Below are positions 27,320 through 36,404 of a stretch of DNA of 64,000 nucleotides, one piece after another. Both the position numbers and the translations under genes were made by a program. The notes under the pieces are model-generated. The model saw only the letters and a program-made list of their open reading frames with translations. It ran no database searches and was not told where the DNA came from. Every line of letters begins with the position of its first letter. Within the stretch, counting starts at the first letter, position 1. Source of the stretch: Chloroflexota bacterium (GTDB lineage Bacteria; Chloroflexota; Dehalococcoidia; DSTF01; RBG-16-68-14); NCBI GenBank assembly GCA_029262675.1, contig JAJCYW010000016.1, positions 124,001 through 188,000 of the forward strand. The letters run 5' to 3'.

Positions 27320-28690
27320 ATGGCCATCGATCCGGGCGTCTTTCGCGCCTACGACATCCGCGGCAAAGTCGGCGCGGGCATCAGCGAAGAGCTGGCGGAG
27401 CTCCTCGGTAAGGCATTCGGCACGTACATCACCCGCGACGAGCCGGAGGGCTACGAGGCGCAGGTCGTCGTCGGCCAGGACAACCGCGATTCCGGCCACG
27501 GCCTGAAGGCGGCGCTGATGCGGGGCATCGCGTCGACCGGCGCCGTCGTGCGCGATATTGGCATGACGACCTCGCCGGCGCTCTACTACACGATCGGCAA
27601 TCTCGGTATCACCGGCGGCGTTAACGTTACCGGCAGCCACAACCCACCCGACGAGAACGGCTTCAAGCTCGTCGGCGCTGGCAACTGGCCGATCGCCGGC
27701 GACGAGATCCAGGCTGTGCTCGCCATCATCGAGTCGGGCGACTTCCGCACGGGCGAGGGTCGGATCGAGCAATTCGACCATAAGCCGGACTACTTCGCCC
27801 AGATCGAACAGTCCGCCAACCTAACGCGGCCCTTCCGCATCGCCGTCGATACCGGCAACGGTGTCGCCGGACTCTTCGCGCCGCCGATGCTGAAGCGCCT
27901 CGGCTGCGAGCTCGCCGAACTCTACACTGAGCTCGACAGCAGCTACCCGAACCACCTGCCGGACCCGCAGATGCCGGAGAACATGGTCGACCTGCAGGAG
28001 CTCGTGGGCGAGAGCGGCGTCGACATCGGCCTCGCTTTCGATGGCGACGGCGACCGTCTCGGCGTCGTCGACGAACTTGGTGTGCGACACGAGGCCGACT
28101 ACGTCCTGATGCTGTTGGCACGGGACATGCTCACCGCGGAGCCCGGCGCCAGCATCATCGTCGATATTAAGACCTCGCAGCCCGTCCTCGACGACATCAC
28201 CGCGCGGGGCGGCGAGCCTGTCGTTTGGAAGACCGGCCACTCCAATATCAAGATCAAGATGAGGGAGCGAAAGACGCCGCTGGCCGGAGAGGCGAGCGGC
28301 CACATCTTCTACCGAGACAACTATTATGCGGACGATGCGCTCTACGCCGCCTGTCAGCTCCTGACGTTCCTCTCAAAAAGCGACAAGCCGTTGAGCGCCC
28401 ACCTGGAGGGTATCCCGCGCTGGTACACCAGTCCGGAGTTGCGCGTGCCCTGTGCGGACGACAGGAAGTGGGACGTCGTCGATGCCGTAGCGGCCACGCT
28501 GCGCGAGCGCTACCCGGCCGTGGAGATCGACGGCATCCGCGCCACCTTCCCCGACGGCTGGGCGCTGGTGCGCGCCTCCAACACCGGCCCCAACCTCACG
28601 GTTCGATTCGAGTCGAAGACAGAGGAAGGTCTCGCCGCGATCGACGCCGAGGTGAAAGCCGCGCTCGCCGGGCACGTGGAGACCTGGTAG
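27320..28690 (+). CDS. manB: Phosphomannomutase/phosphoglucomutase
   Basis: This 456-residue alpha-D-phosphohexomutase interconverts hexose 6- and 1-phosphates, feeding GDP-mannose or UDP-glucose synthesis. It has all four family sites: FRAYDIRGKVG at the start, the phosphoserine loop TGSHNPPDENGFK (Ser about 107), the Mg2+ loop DGDGDRLG (about 240), and the sugar-binding GEASGHIF (about 325), with a phosphate-binding RASNTGPNLTVRFE near 420. The AlgC-like length favours dual Man/Glc specificity. GDP-mannose would be needed by the PimA-like enzyme encoded at 40973, a possible but unlinked pathway connection. GGAAGGAG precedes the start. Confidence 0.92.
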   Translation: MAIDPGVFRAYDIRGKVGAGISEELAELLGKAFGTYITRDEPEGYEAQVVVGQDNRDSGHGLKAALMRGIASTGAVVRDIGMTTSPALYYTIGNLGITGGVNVTGSHNPPDENGFKLVGAGNWPIAGDEIQAVLAIIESGDFRTGEGRIEQFDHKPDYFAQIEQSANLTRPFRIAVDTGNGVAGLFAPPMLKRLGCELAELYTELDSSYPNHLPDPQMPENMVDLQELVGESGVDIGLAFDGDGDRLGVVDELGVRHEADYVLMLLARDMLTAEPGASIIVDIKTSQPVLDDITARGGEPVVWKTGHSNIKIKMRERKTPLAGEASGHIFYRDNYYADDALYAACQLLTFLSKSDKPLSAHLEGIPRWYTSPELRVPCADDRKWDVVDAVAATLRERYPAVEIDGIRATFPDGWALVRASNTGPNLTVRFESKTEEGLAAIDAEVKAALAGHVETW

Positions 28691-28718
28691 CGGCAGCGCG
28701 ACAAACTCGAAAGACTAG

Positions 28719-28745
28719 GAGAGGGCTCGCACTGCGAGCCCTCTC
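28719..28745 (+). terminator. Terminator after phosphohexomutase
   Basis: A perfect 11-bp hairpin (arm GAGAGGGCTCG, five-base loop) is followed by AGATTTCCT. It lies between convergent genes 28 bp past the manB stop and 26 bp before the VOC gene stop, so it could serve both. Confidence 0.7.
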
Positions 28746-28770
28746 AGATTTCCTACTGATGTGGTCGCAG

Positions 28771-29142
28771 CTACATCGGTTGCGTGAACTGGAAGAGTTG
28801 GATGTAGTTGCCTTCCGGGTCCTTCAGCGTCGCCATGCGTGGGCCGCCCTCGCCCCCCGCCGTCGGCGTTTCGATGAACTCGACGCCTTTGCCCTTGAGC
28901 CGTTCGTGGTCGCCGTCGATGTCGTCTGTACCAAGGCCGACCATGTGCCGTGCCGGGTCCTTTGCGTTGCCGCTGACCTCGCTGTGCGTGCCGAGGCCGA
29001 GACTGGGCGCGTTCGGGTCGCCGAAGATGACGAAGTCGGGTGACTCCATGCCGACCGCTAGGCCCAGCGTATCGCGATAGAACGGCAGCAGGTTGTTCAG
29101 GTCTTCGCTCCATATGGAGGCGAATTGCAGTCCAGTGATCAT
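28771..29142 (-). CDS. VOC family protein
   Basis: This 123-residue glyoxalase-fold protein starts MITGLQFASIWSEDLNNLLPFYRDTLGL. The closing strand reads MATLKDPEGNYIQLFQF, with the DPxGNxIQL pattern of metal-binding VOC proteins (Glu/Gln position near the C-terminus). Substrate unknown. It is the third gene after an ArsR regulator and an AHSA1 protein on the same strand. ArsR-AHSA1-VOC triads are common in bacteria and are thought to form small stress- or xenobiotic-responsive units, although the ligand is rarely known. Confidence 0.82.
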   Translation of the reverse strand: MITGLQFASIWSEDLNNLLPFYRDTLGLAVGMESPDFVIFGDPNAPSLGLGTHSEVSGNAKDPARHMVGLGTDDIDGDHERLKGKGVEFIETPTAGGEGGPRMATLKDPEGNYIQLFQFTQPM

Positions 29143-29189
29143 GTTCTAGCTCCTCTTTCTTGCAGCGTGCGTTTGTTCGTGTCCGTTCG

Positions 29190-29648
29190 CTACATCTCTC
29201 CTTTGCTCCAGGGGTCGACCCCTGGGTCACCGCCTGCCGCCAGCTCCACGAGACGCGGCAGATAGTGCTCCCAGCCCTCCTTGTGGCCGCCCGCCTGGTC
29301 GGCGTTGAGGCCCGTGTGCTTCAGCCGGACAATCGTCTCATCGCCATCTTCGGCGAGCGAAATCTCGACGGTGCTGGCGCCCGGCGGGACGGGGTGGCCT
29401 TCGCCTTCCCATCCGAATGTGAAGACCACGCGCTCGTTCGGCACGATCTCGACTATCTCGCCCTGCGCGATGTCGTTGCCGTTGATGTCGACGCGGATCG
29501 TTCCGCCCGGCGTGGCGTCCATCTCGACTGACCTGCCGAACCAACGCGCCATGCCCGGCCCGTCGCTCAGGAATCCGAACACGGTCTCCGCGCTCGCCTT
29601 CACGCGCATTTCCAGTTCCAGCACGTCGCTCTCGCTTGCTGTCGTCAT
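29190..29648 (-). CDS. AHSA1/SRPBCC domain protein
   Basis: This 152-residue START-like (SRPBCC) protein is of the activator-of-Hsp90-ATPase (AHSA1) type. It contains the expected 'RVKASAETVFGFLSDGPGMARWFG' entry helix, the central sheet GGTIRVDINGNDIAQGEIVEIVPNERVVFTFGW, and the C-terminal helix around GWEHYLPRLVELAAGG. These proteins form a deep hydrophobic ligand cavity. In bacteria they usually accompany an ArsR regulator. That is true here: the regulator stop overlaps its ATG by four bases, so they are translationally coupled. Confidence 0.85.
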   Translation of the reverse strand: MTTASESDVLELEMRVKASAETVFGFLSDGPGMARWFGRSVEMDATPGGTIRVDINGNDIAQGEIVEIVPNERVVFTFGWEGEGHPVPPGASTVEISLAEDGDETIVRLKHTGLNADQAGGHKEGWEHYLPRLVELAAGGDPGVDPWSKGEM

Positions 29649-29956
29649 TCCCGTTTCCTCCGTTCCTCTTCTTCTGCGACGAGGGCCAGTTGGCGGAGCC
29701 GGCCTTCCCAGAACTCGTCTAGGAACTTGCGGACCTCCGCCAGCCCTTCCGGCCGCGCGCGATAGAGCCGCTGCGTGCCTCGCCGTCGCTCGGAGAGAAG
29801 CCCGGCCGTCTTCAACACACGTAGGTGTTGCGAGATCGCCGGCCTGGTCACGTTGAAGTGCGTGGCGATCTCTCCCGCCGGTAGTTCTGTGTCCTGCACC
29901 AGCAGCAAGATCTTGCGGCGGTGGGGTTCCGCGAGCGCCCGTAATGCGAGTTCCAT
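29645..29956 (-). CDS. ArsR family transcriptional regulator
   Basis: This 103-residue winged helix-turn-helix protein starts MELALRALAEPHRRKILLLV. The recognition region is LPAGEIATHFNVTRPAISQHLRVLKTAGLLSERRRGTQRLYRA (about 25-70). It lacks the CxC metal motif of arsenic or zinc sensors, so it probably belongs to the non-metal branch that controls AHSA1 neighbours. As first gene of the ArsR-AHSA1-VOC operon it is expected to repress its own promoter in the 88 bp upstream. Confidence 0.88.
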   Translation of the reverse strand: MELALRALAEPHRRKILLLVQDTELPAGEIATHFNVTRPAISQHLRVLKTAGLLSERRRGTQRLYRARPEGLAEVRKFLDEFWEGRLRQLALVAEEEERRKRE

Positions 29957-30044
29957 GGCGGTTATGTTAGCAGGTACTTACGAAAGATGCAACGGAAAGA
30001 CGCAATGCACAGACGCGCGTTACGAGCGCGGGATCGTGGCGAGC

Positions 30045-31049
30045 TTACGCGGAACTGAGGCCCTGGATCATCTCGTCCAGTAACGCGACGAACTCTGCGG
30101 TGACCTCGTCGGTCACAGCGTCGTTGATGTAGCCGCCCGTGTTGAACCAGGATCCGTCGTCGTTCTGTTGCTCGAGCAACGCCTCGCCGACGCGGGACGC
30201 CAGCCCCCCGATCTTCTCATCGCCGGTTGCGCCATAGACCAGCGCCGAGCCCCAGCCCACCTTGCCCACCTGCGCGGTCGTATACATCTCATCCTGGCAG
30301 TTGAACGCCAGACCGAGGAAGTTGGTGGCGAGGTCGAGGTGCTCCGGCTCGCCTGTTGCCATCGAGAGCTTGGTGAGAAACGCGGCGGCGATGCCGATCT
30401 GGAAGTAGAGCTGCTTCTCGCCGTCCGCACGCACCACGGCGCGGCGGGCGCGGTCTTCGGGGAACTCCGTGATCAGGCCGCGGTCCGGCCGCAGCATGAA
30501 GTAGAGTGCGTTCTCCGGGTCGGGCTGATCGTCCCACACGCGCTTTAGGAAGCGCCCGACGCCGCGCGCCACTTCGACCCTGCCCGTGTACAGCGACGCC
30601 GTGCCGGCCTGGCAGGCGGACATCACGTCCTGCGGGCTCTCCGGCTCGTCCAGTTGTGTACGGAAGCCTCCGGTGTCCTTGTGCTGCAGCATCGTCAGAA
30701 ACTCGATGCCGCGCGCGGCCACGTCAAACTGGCCCAGCTTCTGCGCGCCGCAGATGATCCAGGCGTTGGGGTAGGCGTAGACGCGGTCGAACTGCTGGCC
30801 GCGGCCCACCTCGCCGTTGCTCCGCAGGTCGCCCTCCGACGACAGCATGTTGCGGCGGATCCAGGCGACGACGCGCGCGCCCTCCGCCGCGCGGCCCGCG
30901 GCTGCCAGCGCCCACGGCGCCTTGTAGTAGCAGCCCAGGCCGCCGCTGGGGTCGCCGATCATGCCGTCTTCGCGCTGGCGGCTCACTAGATACTGCGCGC
31001 CGCGTTCTTTTGCGTCGACCAGCTTCGCCGCGTCTATCATTTCTGCCAT
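30045..31049 (-). CDS. Alpha/alpha-toroid protein with terpene-cyclase/prenyltransferase-like repeats
   Basis: The 334-residue soluble protein is built of helix pairs with Q-x2/3-DG motifs: VSRQREDGMIGDPSGGLGCYYKAPWAL, LQHKDTGGFRTQ and LEQQNDDGSWFNTGGYIND. The last is a classical QW motif. These occur in squalene/oxidosqualene cyclases, protein prenyltransferases and alpha-2-macroglobulin-like toroids. The protein is about half the length of a squalene cyclase and lacks the DxDD acid, so cyclase activity is not supported. It has no signal peptide. The gene stands alone, divergent from nusA. Function unknown. Confidence 0.65.
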   Translation of the reverse strand: MAEMIDAAKLVDAKERGAQYLVSRQREDGMIGDPSGGLGCYYKAPWALAAAGRAAEGARVVAWIRRNMLSSEGDLRSNGEVGRGQQFDRVYAYPNAWIICGAQKLGQFDVAARGIEFLTMLQHKDTGGFRTQLDEPESPQDVMSACQAGTASLYTGRVEVARGVGRFLKRVWDDQPDPENALYFMLRPDRGLITEFPEDRARRAVVRADGEKQLYFQIGIAAAFLTKLSMATGEPEHLDLATNFLGLAFNCQDEMYTTAQVGKVGWGSALVYGATGDEKIGGLASRVGEALLEQQNDDGSWFNTGGYINDAVTDEVTAEFVALLDEMIQGLSSA

Positions 31050-31198
31050 CCCCTCGCCTCCGAATCTGAGCCGCGCGGAACGCGCGACCCGAGCCGCGCG
31101 TCCGCGTGGCCGTAACGGCGTCCAGCATACCTTGCGTTAGTTGAGTTGCCAAGGAGTTAGCAAAGGCCTGCCAAGCCGGCCAACGCCGCAGAGTTTTC

Positions 31199-31227
31199 TT
31201 GCAGGGGTGGGGGACGCGTGGTATATT
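31199..31227 (+). promoter_or_regulatory. Promoter of the nusA operon
   Basis: TATATT at 31222-31227 has a weak -35 (TTGCAG, 31199-31204) at 17 bp. The predicted start near 31234 would give a leader of about 85 nt that includes the terminator-like hairpin before nusA. Confidence 0.5.
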
Positions 31228-31255
31228 GATCATGACCTAGGGTGGATGAGATGAG

Positions 31256-31279
31256 AAAGTGGGTTCTGCCCACTTTTTT
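31256..31279 (+). promoter_or_regulatory. Attenuator hairpin, rimP-leader-like
   Basis: A perfect hairpin (arms AAAGTGGG and CCCACTTT, five-base loop) runs directly into six T residues, a textbook intrinsic terminator, 40 bp before nusA. GTGGG/CCCAC-plus-T-run hairpins are the hallmark of the conserved rimP leader that precedes rimP-nusA operons in many bacteria. Here no rimP lies between it and nusA. As a terminator inside a leader it implies attenuation or antitermination of the operon, perhaps by NusA itself (inference). Confidence 0.72.
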
Positions 31280-31318
31280 CTTCGTCTAGCGCTTTACCCT
31301 TCAGAAGAGGTACCACGC

Positions 31319-32815
31319 ATGGCAAAGAGCGACTTTCTGGTCGCCATCACGCAGTTAGCCGCCGAGAAGAACCTGCCGCAAGAGGTGGTGTTCGAAGCGG
31401 TGGAGGCTGCGCTGGCGTCAGCCTACAAACGCGATGAGCTGGCGACGAGCGACGTCGTCGTGAAGATCGACCCGGACACCGGCGGGACGCGCGTCTTCAC
31501 GCGCCGCACCGTCGTCGAAGAGGTCGAAGACGAAGAGACGCAGATCAGCGTCGATGAGGCGCGTAAGTTGAGTCCTACCGCTCAACTCGAAGAGGGCATC
31601 GATACGGAGGTCGCCGCCCAGTACTCCGGCCGCGTCGCGGCGCAGACCGCGAAGCAGGTCGTCCTGCAGCGCCTGCGGGAGGCGGAGCGCGAGGTGGTGT
31701 TCGAGGAGTACGCCGGCAAGGAAGGCGATATCTCCTCCGGCGAGATGGTGCGGATGGAGGGCCGTAACGTCATTATCGACCTTGGCAAGGCGGAGGCGCT
31801 GCTCCCCGGCTCGGAACAGATTCGCATTGAGCACTACCGCTCCGGCCAGCGGCTGAAGTACTACATCCTGGAGGTCTACAAGGCCGCGAAGGGGCCGCAG
31901 GTCGTCGTTTCACGGACGCACAAGAACCTCGTCCGCCGCCTCTTCGAACTCGAGGTGCCGGAGATCGCAAAGGGTACTGTCGAAGTCAAAGCAATCGCGC
32001 GCGAGGCCGGGTTCCGCACCAAGGTGGCGGTCTGGTCTGCGCAAGAAGGCGTCGACCCCGTCGGCGCTTGCGTCGGCCTGCGCGGCCTGCGCATCCAGAA
32101 CATCGTCAACGAGTTGAACGGCGAGCGCATTGACGTCATCCTCTGGGATCCGGAATCGACCCGATTTGTCGCCCACGCGCTCAGCCCGGCCCAGGTCGTC
32201 CACGTTGGCATCGACGAGGCGACGAACACTGCTGAAGTCGTCGTGCCAGATAGACAGCTCTCGCTCGCCATCGGCAAGGAGGGGCAGAACGCTCGACTGG
32301 CCGCGAAGCTGACCGGTAGGCGCATCGACATCAAGAGCCAGTCGGTCTACGAGGAGATCATGGGCGGCCTGCCGGAGCCGGAGGAAGAGGCCGTCGCGGA
32401 AGCTGCGGCTGAAGCGGAGCCGGTCGCGGCCGCCGTGGCGCTGGAAGAAGGCGCCGCTGAGCCCGCGACCGAGGCGGCTGCCGCCGGTGAAGTCGAAGAG
32501 TCGGCGACTGAGGCAGAGGCCGCACCGGTAGAAGCGCCGGCAGTTGCGGCCAAAGCGCCCGCGGCGGCCAAGGCGCCGGCGGGGGCCAAGATCCGCTTCG
32601 CCGAGGAGCTGATCGTCGGCGACCGCGACCAGACCGAAGCGCCGCCCAAGGCGAAGACGTGGGTTCGCGGTAAGAAGGGCTCAGCCCCCGCCCGCGACCC
32701 AGCGGCGAAGGCGAAATCGACGAAGCGCTCCCGCCGCGTGGTTCTGGAAGAAGAAGACGACTACGAACTCGAAGATGACTACAAGCTCGAAGAAGACGAC
32801 AAGGACGAAGAGTAG
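31319..32815 (+). CDS. nusA: Transcription termination/antitermination factor NusA
   Basis: NusA binds RNA polymerase and nascent RNA and controls pausing, termination and antitermination. The 498 residues begin [20 protein letters not shown] at an ATG. An N-terminal polymerase-binding domain (about 1-125) is followed by an S1 domain (about 135-200) and two KH domains (about 205-350), including [29 protein letters not shown] and [23 protein letters not shown]. From about 360 the chain is a 140-residue low-complexity tail: first Ala/Glu-rich, then a basic patch ([11 protein letters not shown]), then an acidic end ([10 protein letters not shown]). It heads the nusA-rnpM-infB-rbfA-truB operon. 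rimP, usually upstream, is missing. Confidence 0.95.
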   Translation: MAKSDFLVAITQLAAEKNLPQEVVFEAVEAALASAYKRDELATSDVVVKIDPDTGGTRVFTRRTVVEEVEDEETQISVDEARKLSPTAQLEEGIDTEVAAQYSGRVAAQTAKQVVLQRLREAEREVVFEEYAGKEGDISSGEMVRMEGRNVIIDLGKAEALLPGSEQIRIEHYRSGQRLKYYILEVYKAAKGPQVVVSRTHKNLVRRLFELEVPEIAKGTVEVKAIAREAGFRTKVAVWSAQEGVDPVGACVGLRGLRIQNIVNELNGERIDVILWDPESTRFVAHALSPAQVVHVGIDEATNTAEVVVPDRQLSLAIGKEGQNARLAAKLTGRRIDIKSQSVYEEIMGGLPEPEEEAVAEAAAEAEPVAAAVALEEGAAEPATEAAAAGEVEESATEAEAAPVEAPAVAAKAPAAAKAPAGAKIRFAEELIVGDRDQTEAPPKAKTWVRGKKGSAPARDPAAKAKSTKRSRRVVLEEEDDYELEDDYKLEEDDKDEE

Positions 32816-32827
32816 CGGGAGCGCAGC

Positions 32828-33118
32828 GTGACCAAGAACCACATTCCACAGCGCACCTGCATCGCCTGCCGGATCAGCGGCGACAAACGCGATCTGGTCC
32901 GGCTCGTCAAGACGCCGGAGGGTGCAATCGAGGTAGACCCCAGCCGTAAGCGAGACGGCAGGGGCGCCTACGTCTGCGCCAAGGCTGCGTGCTGGGAGCG
33001 TGCGCTGAAGGGCGGCGCGCTCGGCGCGGCACTGCGAACGACGGTATCGACGGCCGACCGCGACGGGCTGCGCGAATACGCCCGCACGCTGCAGACCGCC
33101 GCGGCGGTGGGGGCCTAG
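32828..33118 (+). CDS. rnpM: YlxR / RnpM RNase P modulator
   Basis: This small basic protein of 96 residues from a GTG start has the YlxR fold: [24 protein letters not shown] followed by [25 protein letters not shown]. The RTCIACR and GRGAYVC motifs define the family. In Bacillus the protein binds RNase P RNA and modulates its activity, hence RnpM. It lies 12 bp after nusA and 4 bp before infB, the standard place. Confidence 0.92.
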   Translation: MTKNHIPQRTCIACRISGDKRDLVRLVKTPEGAIEVDPSRKRDGRGAYVCAKAACWERALKGGALGAALRTTVSTADRDGLREYARTLQTAAAVGA

Positions 33119-33122
33119 CCGA

Positions 33123-35024
33123 ATGCCACCTAGACGACGCAGGCCGCCTGCCAGGCGCCCCAGATCTCCCGGCAAGAAGCGCAAAGGCGCAGTCGATAGC
33201 GCCGCAGAGGAGGCGACGGTCGAGGCCGTCGCGACCGAAGTGGCGCCGGAAGACGTCGTTCTACGCCCGCTGGACATTCCCCGCGTCCTCACCGTCAAAG
33301 AGCTCGGCGACCTGATGGAGCTCCCGCCGACGGACGTCATCAAAGAACTGATGAAGAACGGCGTGATGGCGGCGATCAACCAGAGCATCGACTTCGAGAC
33401 CGCCGCCATTGTCGCGCACGACCTCGGCTTCGAGCCAAGTGAAGCCGCTCCGGAAGAAGGCGACGATGCCACGGAAGCCGGACAGCAGGGCGCCGTCATC
33501 GAAGAAACGGAGGGCATCGAGCTCACGCAGCGACCGCCCGTTGTCACCGTCCTCGGCCACGTCGACCATGGCAAGACCAGCCTGCTGGACGCCGTCCGCA
33601 AGGCGAACGTCATCGGGGGCGAGGCCGGCGGCATCACGCAGCACATCGGCGCCTACCAGGTCACGGCAAACGGCCAGCCGATCACGTTCCTGGACACACC
33701 CGGCCACGCCGCCTTCACCGCCATGCGCGCCCGCGGCGCCCGCGTCACGGACGTCGCCGTTCTTGTCGTCGCGGCCGACGACGGCGTCATGCCGCAGACA
33801 AAGGAAGCGATCGACCACGCCCACGCGGCGGGCGTCCCGATCGTCGTCGCGATTACGAAGATCGACCTGCCCGGCGCGCAGCCGGACCGCGTCAAGCAAC
33901 AGCTTGCCGAGAACGAGATCAACATTGAGGAGTACGGCGGCGATACGATCTGCGTCCTCGTGTCCGGAAAGACCGGCGAAGGCGTGCCAGAGCTGTTGGA
34001 GAACGTCCTCGTCGCGTCGGAGGTGCTGGAGCTTAAGGCCAACCCGAATCGTCCGGCGATAGGGACAGTCATTGAAGCCGGCATGGACCGCAAGAGCGGC
34101 GCCACCGCCACGGTGCTGGTGCAGACCGGCACGCTGCACGTCGGCGACACGGTCGTCGTCGGCGATACGTCGGGCCGCATCAAGGCGATGATAGATGAGG
34201 ACGGAAAGCGCTTGAAGGCGGCCGGCCCGGGCGAACCAGCCGTGATTATGGGTCTCCAGGACGTTCCGCAGGCGGGCGAGACTGTCACCGCCGTCAAGGA
34301 CGAGAAGTCAGCGCGGCAGATCGTCGTGCAGGGGTTGCGGGAGAGGAAGGCGGCCTCGCTTCACGCCCAGCCCCGCGTGACGCTGGACACGCTGTTCGGC
34401 GAGATCAGCGCGGGCAAGATGAAGGAGCTGAACCTGATCCTCAAGACGGACGTGCAGGGCAGCATCGAGCCGATCCGCCAGTCACTGCTGCAGCTCACCT
34501 CGGATCAGGTGCGCATCAAGATTATCCACTCCGGCACCGGCTCTATTAACGAGCAGGACGTGATGCTGGCGATGGCTTCGTCCGGCATCATCATCGCGTT
34601 CAACACGCGCCCGGAGCCCGGCGCGGAGCGTCTAATCGAACAGGAGAGCGTCGACCTTCGCCACTACGATGTCATCTACAACATCACGGAAGACGTGGAG
34701 AAGGCGCTTCACGGCATGCTGGAGCCGACGTACAAGGAAGTCATCACCGGCCACGTCGAAGTTCGCGAGGTCTTCCAGGTGCGCCGCCGCAACTCTGTCG
34801 CCGGCTGCTACGTCCGCGACGGTGAGGTCACCCGCAACGACCTCGTCCGCGTGTTCCGTGAGGAGGAACAGATCACCGAGACGAAGATCGCGAGCCTCCG
34901 CCGCTTCCAGGAGGACGCCCGGGAGGTTCAGACAGGATTCGAGTGCGGCGTCGTGCTCGAAGACTTCACCGACTTTCAACAGGGCGACCTGCTAGAGATC
35001 TACCACCGCGAACGAGACAACTAG
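33123..35024 (+). CDS. infB: Translation initiation factor IF-2
   Basis: IF-2 is the GTPase that brings initiator tRNA to the 30S subunit and promotes subunit joining. The 633-residue chain is a short form. A basic Arg/Pro N-terminus (1-25) is followed by an IF2N domain (about 50-105, [23 protein letters not shown]). The G domain has G1 [12 protein letters not shown] (about 145), G3 [17 protein letters not shown]4 TKID and G5 SGKTGEG. Domains II, III and C2 complete the C-terminus. Short N-termini are usual in Chloroflexota and Firmicutes relatives. Tight spacing shows operon membership. Confidence 0.97.
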   Translation: MPPRRRRPPARRPRSPGKKRKGAVDSAAEEATVEAVATEVAPEDVVLRPLDIPRVLTVKELGDLMELPPTDVIKELMKNGVMAAINQSIDFETAAIVAHDLGFEPSEAAPEEGDDATEAGQQGAVIEETEGIELTQRPPVVTVLGHVDHGKTSLLDAVRKANVIGGEAGGITQHIGAYQVTANGQPITFLDTPGHAAFTAMRARGARVTDVAVLVVAADDGVMPQTKEAIDHAHAAGVPIVVAITKIDLPGAQPDRVKQQLAENEINIEEYGGDTICVLVSGKTGEGVPELLENVLVASEVLELKANPNRPAIGTVIEAGMDRKSGATATVLVQTGTLHVGDTVVVGDTSGRIKAMIDEDGKRLKAAGPGEPAVIMGLQDVPQAGETVTAVKDEKSARQIVVQGLRERKAASLHAQPRVTLDTLFGEISAGKMKELNLILKTDVQGSIEPIRQSLLQLTSDQVRIKIIHSGTGSINEQDVMLAMASSGIIIAFNTRPEPGAERLIEQESVDLRHYDVIYNITEDVEKALHGMLEPTYKEVITGHVEVREVFQVRRRNSVAGCYVRDGEVTRNDLVRVFREEEQITETKIASLRRFQEDAREVQTGFECGVVLEDFTDFQQGDLLEIYHRERDN

Positions 35025-35075
35025 GCCACCCTGGGCACGAGGCCACCGCTGGCCACTAGGCCGCCTCGGTGGCGC
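35023..35075 (+). repeat. Three imperfect 17-18-nt tandem repeats after infB
   Basis: The infB-rbfA gap consists of three imperfect copies of a unit starting AGGCCACC or AGGCCGCC, beginning at 35023, 35040 and 35058. The middle copy contains a GGCCA/TGGCC hairpin. It may be a slippage product or a processing site. No function is evident. Confidence 0.45.
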
Positions 35076-35086
35076 CGAACGTTCCC

Positions 35087-35443
35087 ATGACCCGCAGAAC
35101 AGAACGAATTAACGAACTGCTGCGAGAGGCGATCAGCGAGATCGTGCGGCACGACGTGAGGGACCCGCGCGTCGGCGGCCTGCTCTCGATTACGGAGGTC
35201 GACGTCTCTCCGGACCTCCGTCAGGCCAAGGTCTTCGTCAGCGTGATGGGCAGCGACGCGGAGAAGAGCGATACGGTCAAGGCGCTTCGCATCGCGGCCG
35301 GCTTCGTCCAGCGCGAACTGCGCCGTAGGGTCACGCTGCGACGGACACCGGAGCTCACGTTCGTCCCGGACGAATCGATGGAAGAGGGCGCCCGTATCTT
35401 GACGCTGCTGGACGAGACGCACGAGCCGCCGGAACAGTCGTAG
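35087..35443 (+). CDS. rbfA: Ribosome-binding factor A
   Basis: RbfA is a KH-like cold-shock and maturation factor that binds the 16S 5' end of pre-30S particles. The 118 residues start MTRRTERINELLREAISEIV. They contain VRDPRVGGLLSITEVDVSPDLRQAKVFVSVMG and the closing RTPELTFVPDESMEEGARI, all family landmarks. A GTG at 35069 would add six residues. I prefer the ATG because homologues begin right at RTERINELL. It overlaps no neighbour, and truB starts two bases after its stop. Confidence 0.93.
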   Translation: MTRRTERINELLREAISEIVRHDVRDPRVGGLLSITEVDVSPDLRQAKVFVSVMGSDAEKSDTVKALRIAAGFVQRELRRRVTLRRTPELTFVPDESMEEGARILTLLDETHEPPEQS

Positions 35444-35445
35444 CC

Positions 35446-36345
35446 GTGACGGCCGGCATCCTCAACATCAACAAGCCGCAGGGCGTCACGTCGTTCTCCA
35501 TCGTCAAGCGCGTGCGGCGGCTGACGGGCGTGAAGAAGGTCGGCCATGCCGGCACGCTCGACCCGATAGCCGATGGCGTGCTGCCGATCTGCCTCGGCCG
35601 GGCGACTCGCATCGTCGACTACATCGTCGGCCAGCCGAAGCTCTACCGCGCCACCGTCCGCTTCGGCAGCGCCACCGACACCTACGACGCCGACGGTGAG
35701 ACCGTAGTTACGGGCGATACGAGCGCGCTGACGCGGACGGCCGTCGAAACGGCGCTGGCGGGATTCGTCGGCGAGATCCTCCAGATGCCGCCCATGTACA
35801 GCGCGCTGAAGTACCAGGGACGACCCCTCTATGACTACGCCCGGGCCGGCCAGACCGTACCGCGCGAGGCGCGTACTGTGCGCATCTACCGCATTGACGT
35901 GCTGCGATTCGAGGACCCCGTCGCGGAGATCGAGCTGGAGGTTGGCCAGGGCGCCTACGTGCGGTCCGTCGCGCACGATGTCGGAGAGCAGTTGGGCTGC
36001 TACGCGCACATGGAGCGTCTCACGCGGGTGAGCAGCGGCCCATTTCACCTGGACGATGCGCTCCAGCTTGAAGAGTTGGAAGCGGCGGCAGAGCGCGGCG
36101 AGTGGCAGGAGTTGCTGGCGCCCGTCGATTGCGTGCTGGAGTCGTGGCGGGCCGCGCTCCTCGGCGAGCTCCACAGTCGCGATGTCCGCCAGGGCCGCTT
36201 GCTTGAGCTGCGGCCCGCACGCTCAGAGCGGCTCGAATTGGAGACGCCATGCCGGGCATATTCAGAGGACGGAGAGTTCTTGGCCATCCTCACGTATCGC
36301 GGCGGAAACCGCTGGCAGCCGGACAAAGTCTTTTCGGCACAGTAG
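35446..36345 (+). CDS. truB: tRNA pseudouridine(55) synthase TruB
   Basis: TruB converts U55 of the T-loop of tRNAs to pseudouridine and acts as a tRNA chaperone. The 299-residue protein from GTG has the GILNINKPQGVTSFSIV entry. Catalytic Asp lies in VGHAGTLDPIADGVLPICLGRATR (about 41). MPPMYSALKYQGRPLYDYAR and YVRSVAHDVGEQLG are the remaining motifs. A C-terminal PUA-like region is present (about 235-299). It closes the nusA operon. The next gene has its own strong promoter. Confidence 0.95.
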   Translation: MTAGILNINKPQGVTSFSIVKRVRRLTGVKKVGHAGTLDPIADGVLPICLGRATRIVDYIVGQPKLYRATVRFGSATDTYDADGETVVTGDTSALTRTAVETALAGFVGEILQMPPMYSALKYQGRPLYDYARAGQTVPREARTVRIYRIDVLRFEDPVAEIELEVGQGAYVRSVAHDVGEQLGCYAHMERLTRVSSGPFHLDDALQLEELEAAAERGEWQELLAPVDCVLESWRAALLGELHSRDVRQGRLLELRPARSERLELETPCRAYSEDGEFLAILTYRGGNRWQPDKVFSAQ

Positions 36346-36376
36346 AATATCCCCCGCAATTTCGCGTCAGATACCC

Positions 36377-36404
36377 TTGACATCCGCCGGAAAAGGGATA
36401 TGAT
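36377..36404 (+). promoter_or_regulatory. Strong sigma70-type promoter before the DUF5679 gene
   Basis: A consensus TTGACA (36377-36382) is followed after 16 bp by TATGAT (36399-36404). Transcription would start near 36411, leaving a leader of about 145 nt before the DUF5679 start codon. That leader is long for a 46-residue protein. Confidence 0.75.

Noticed and set aside
27263..27781. A 173-residue N-terminal extension of the beta-hydroxyacid dehydrogenase.
   Set aside because: It would be antisense to the phosphohexomutase start and lacks any domain. The ATG at 27262 gives the canonical Rossmann start.
30045..31049. A squalene-hopene cyclase.
   Set aside because: It is half the length, has no DxDD motif and too few QW repeats. 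Only a toroid fold is supported.
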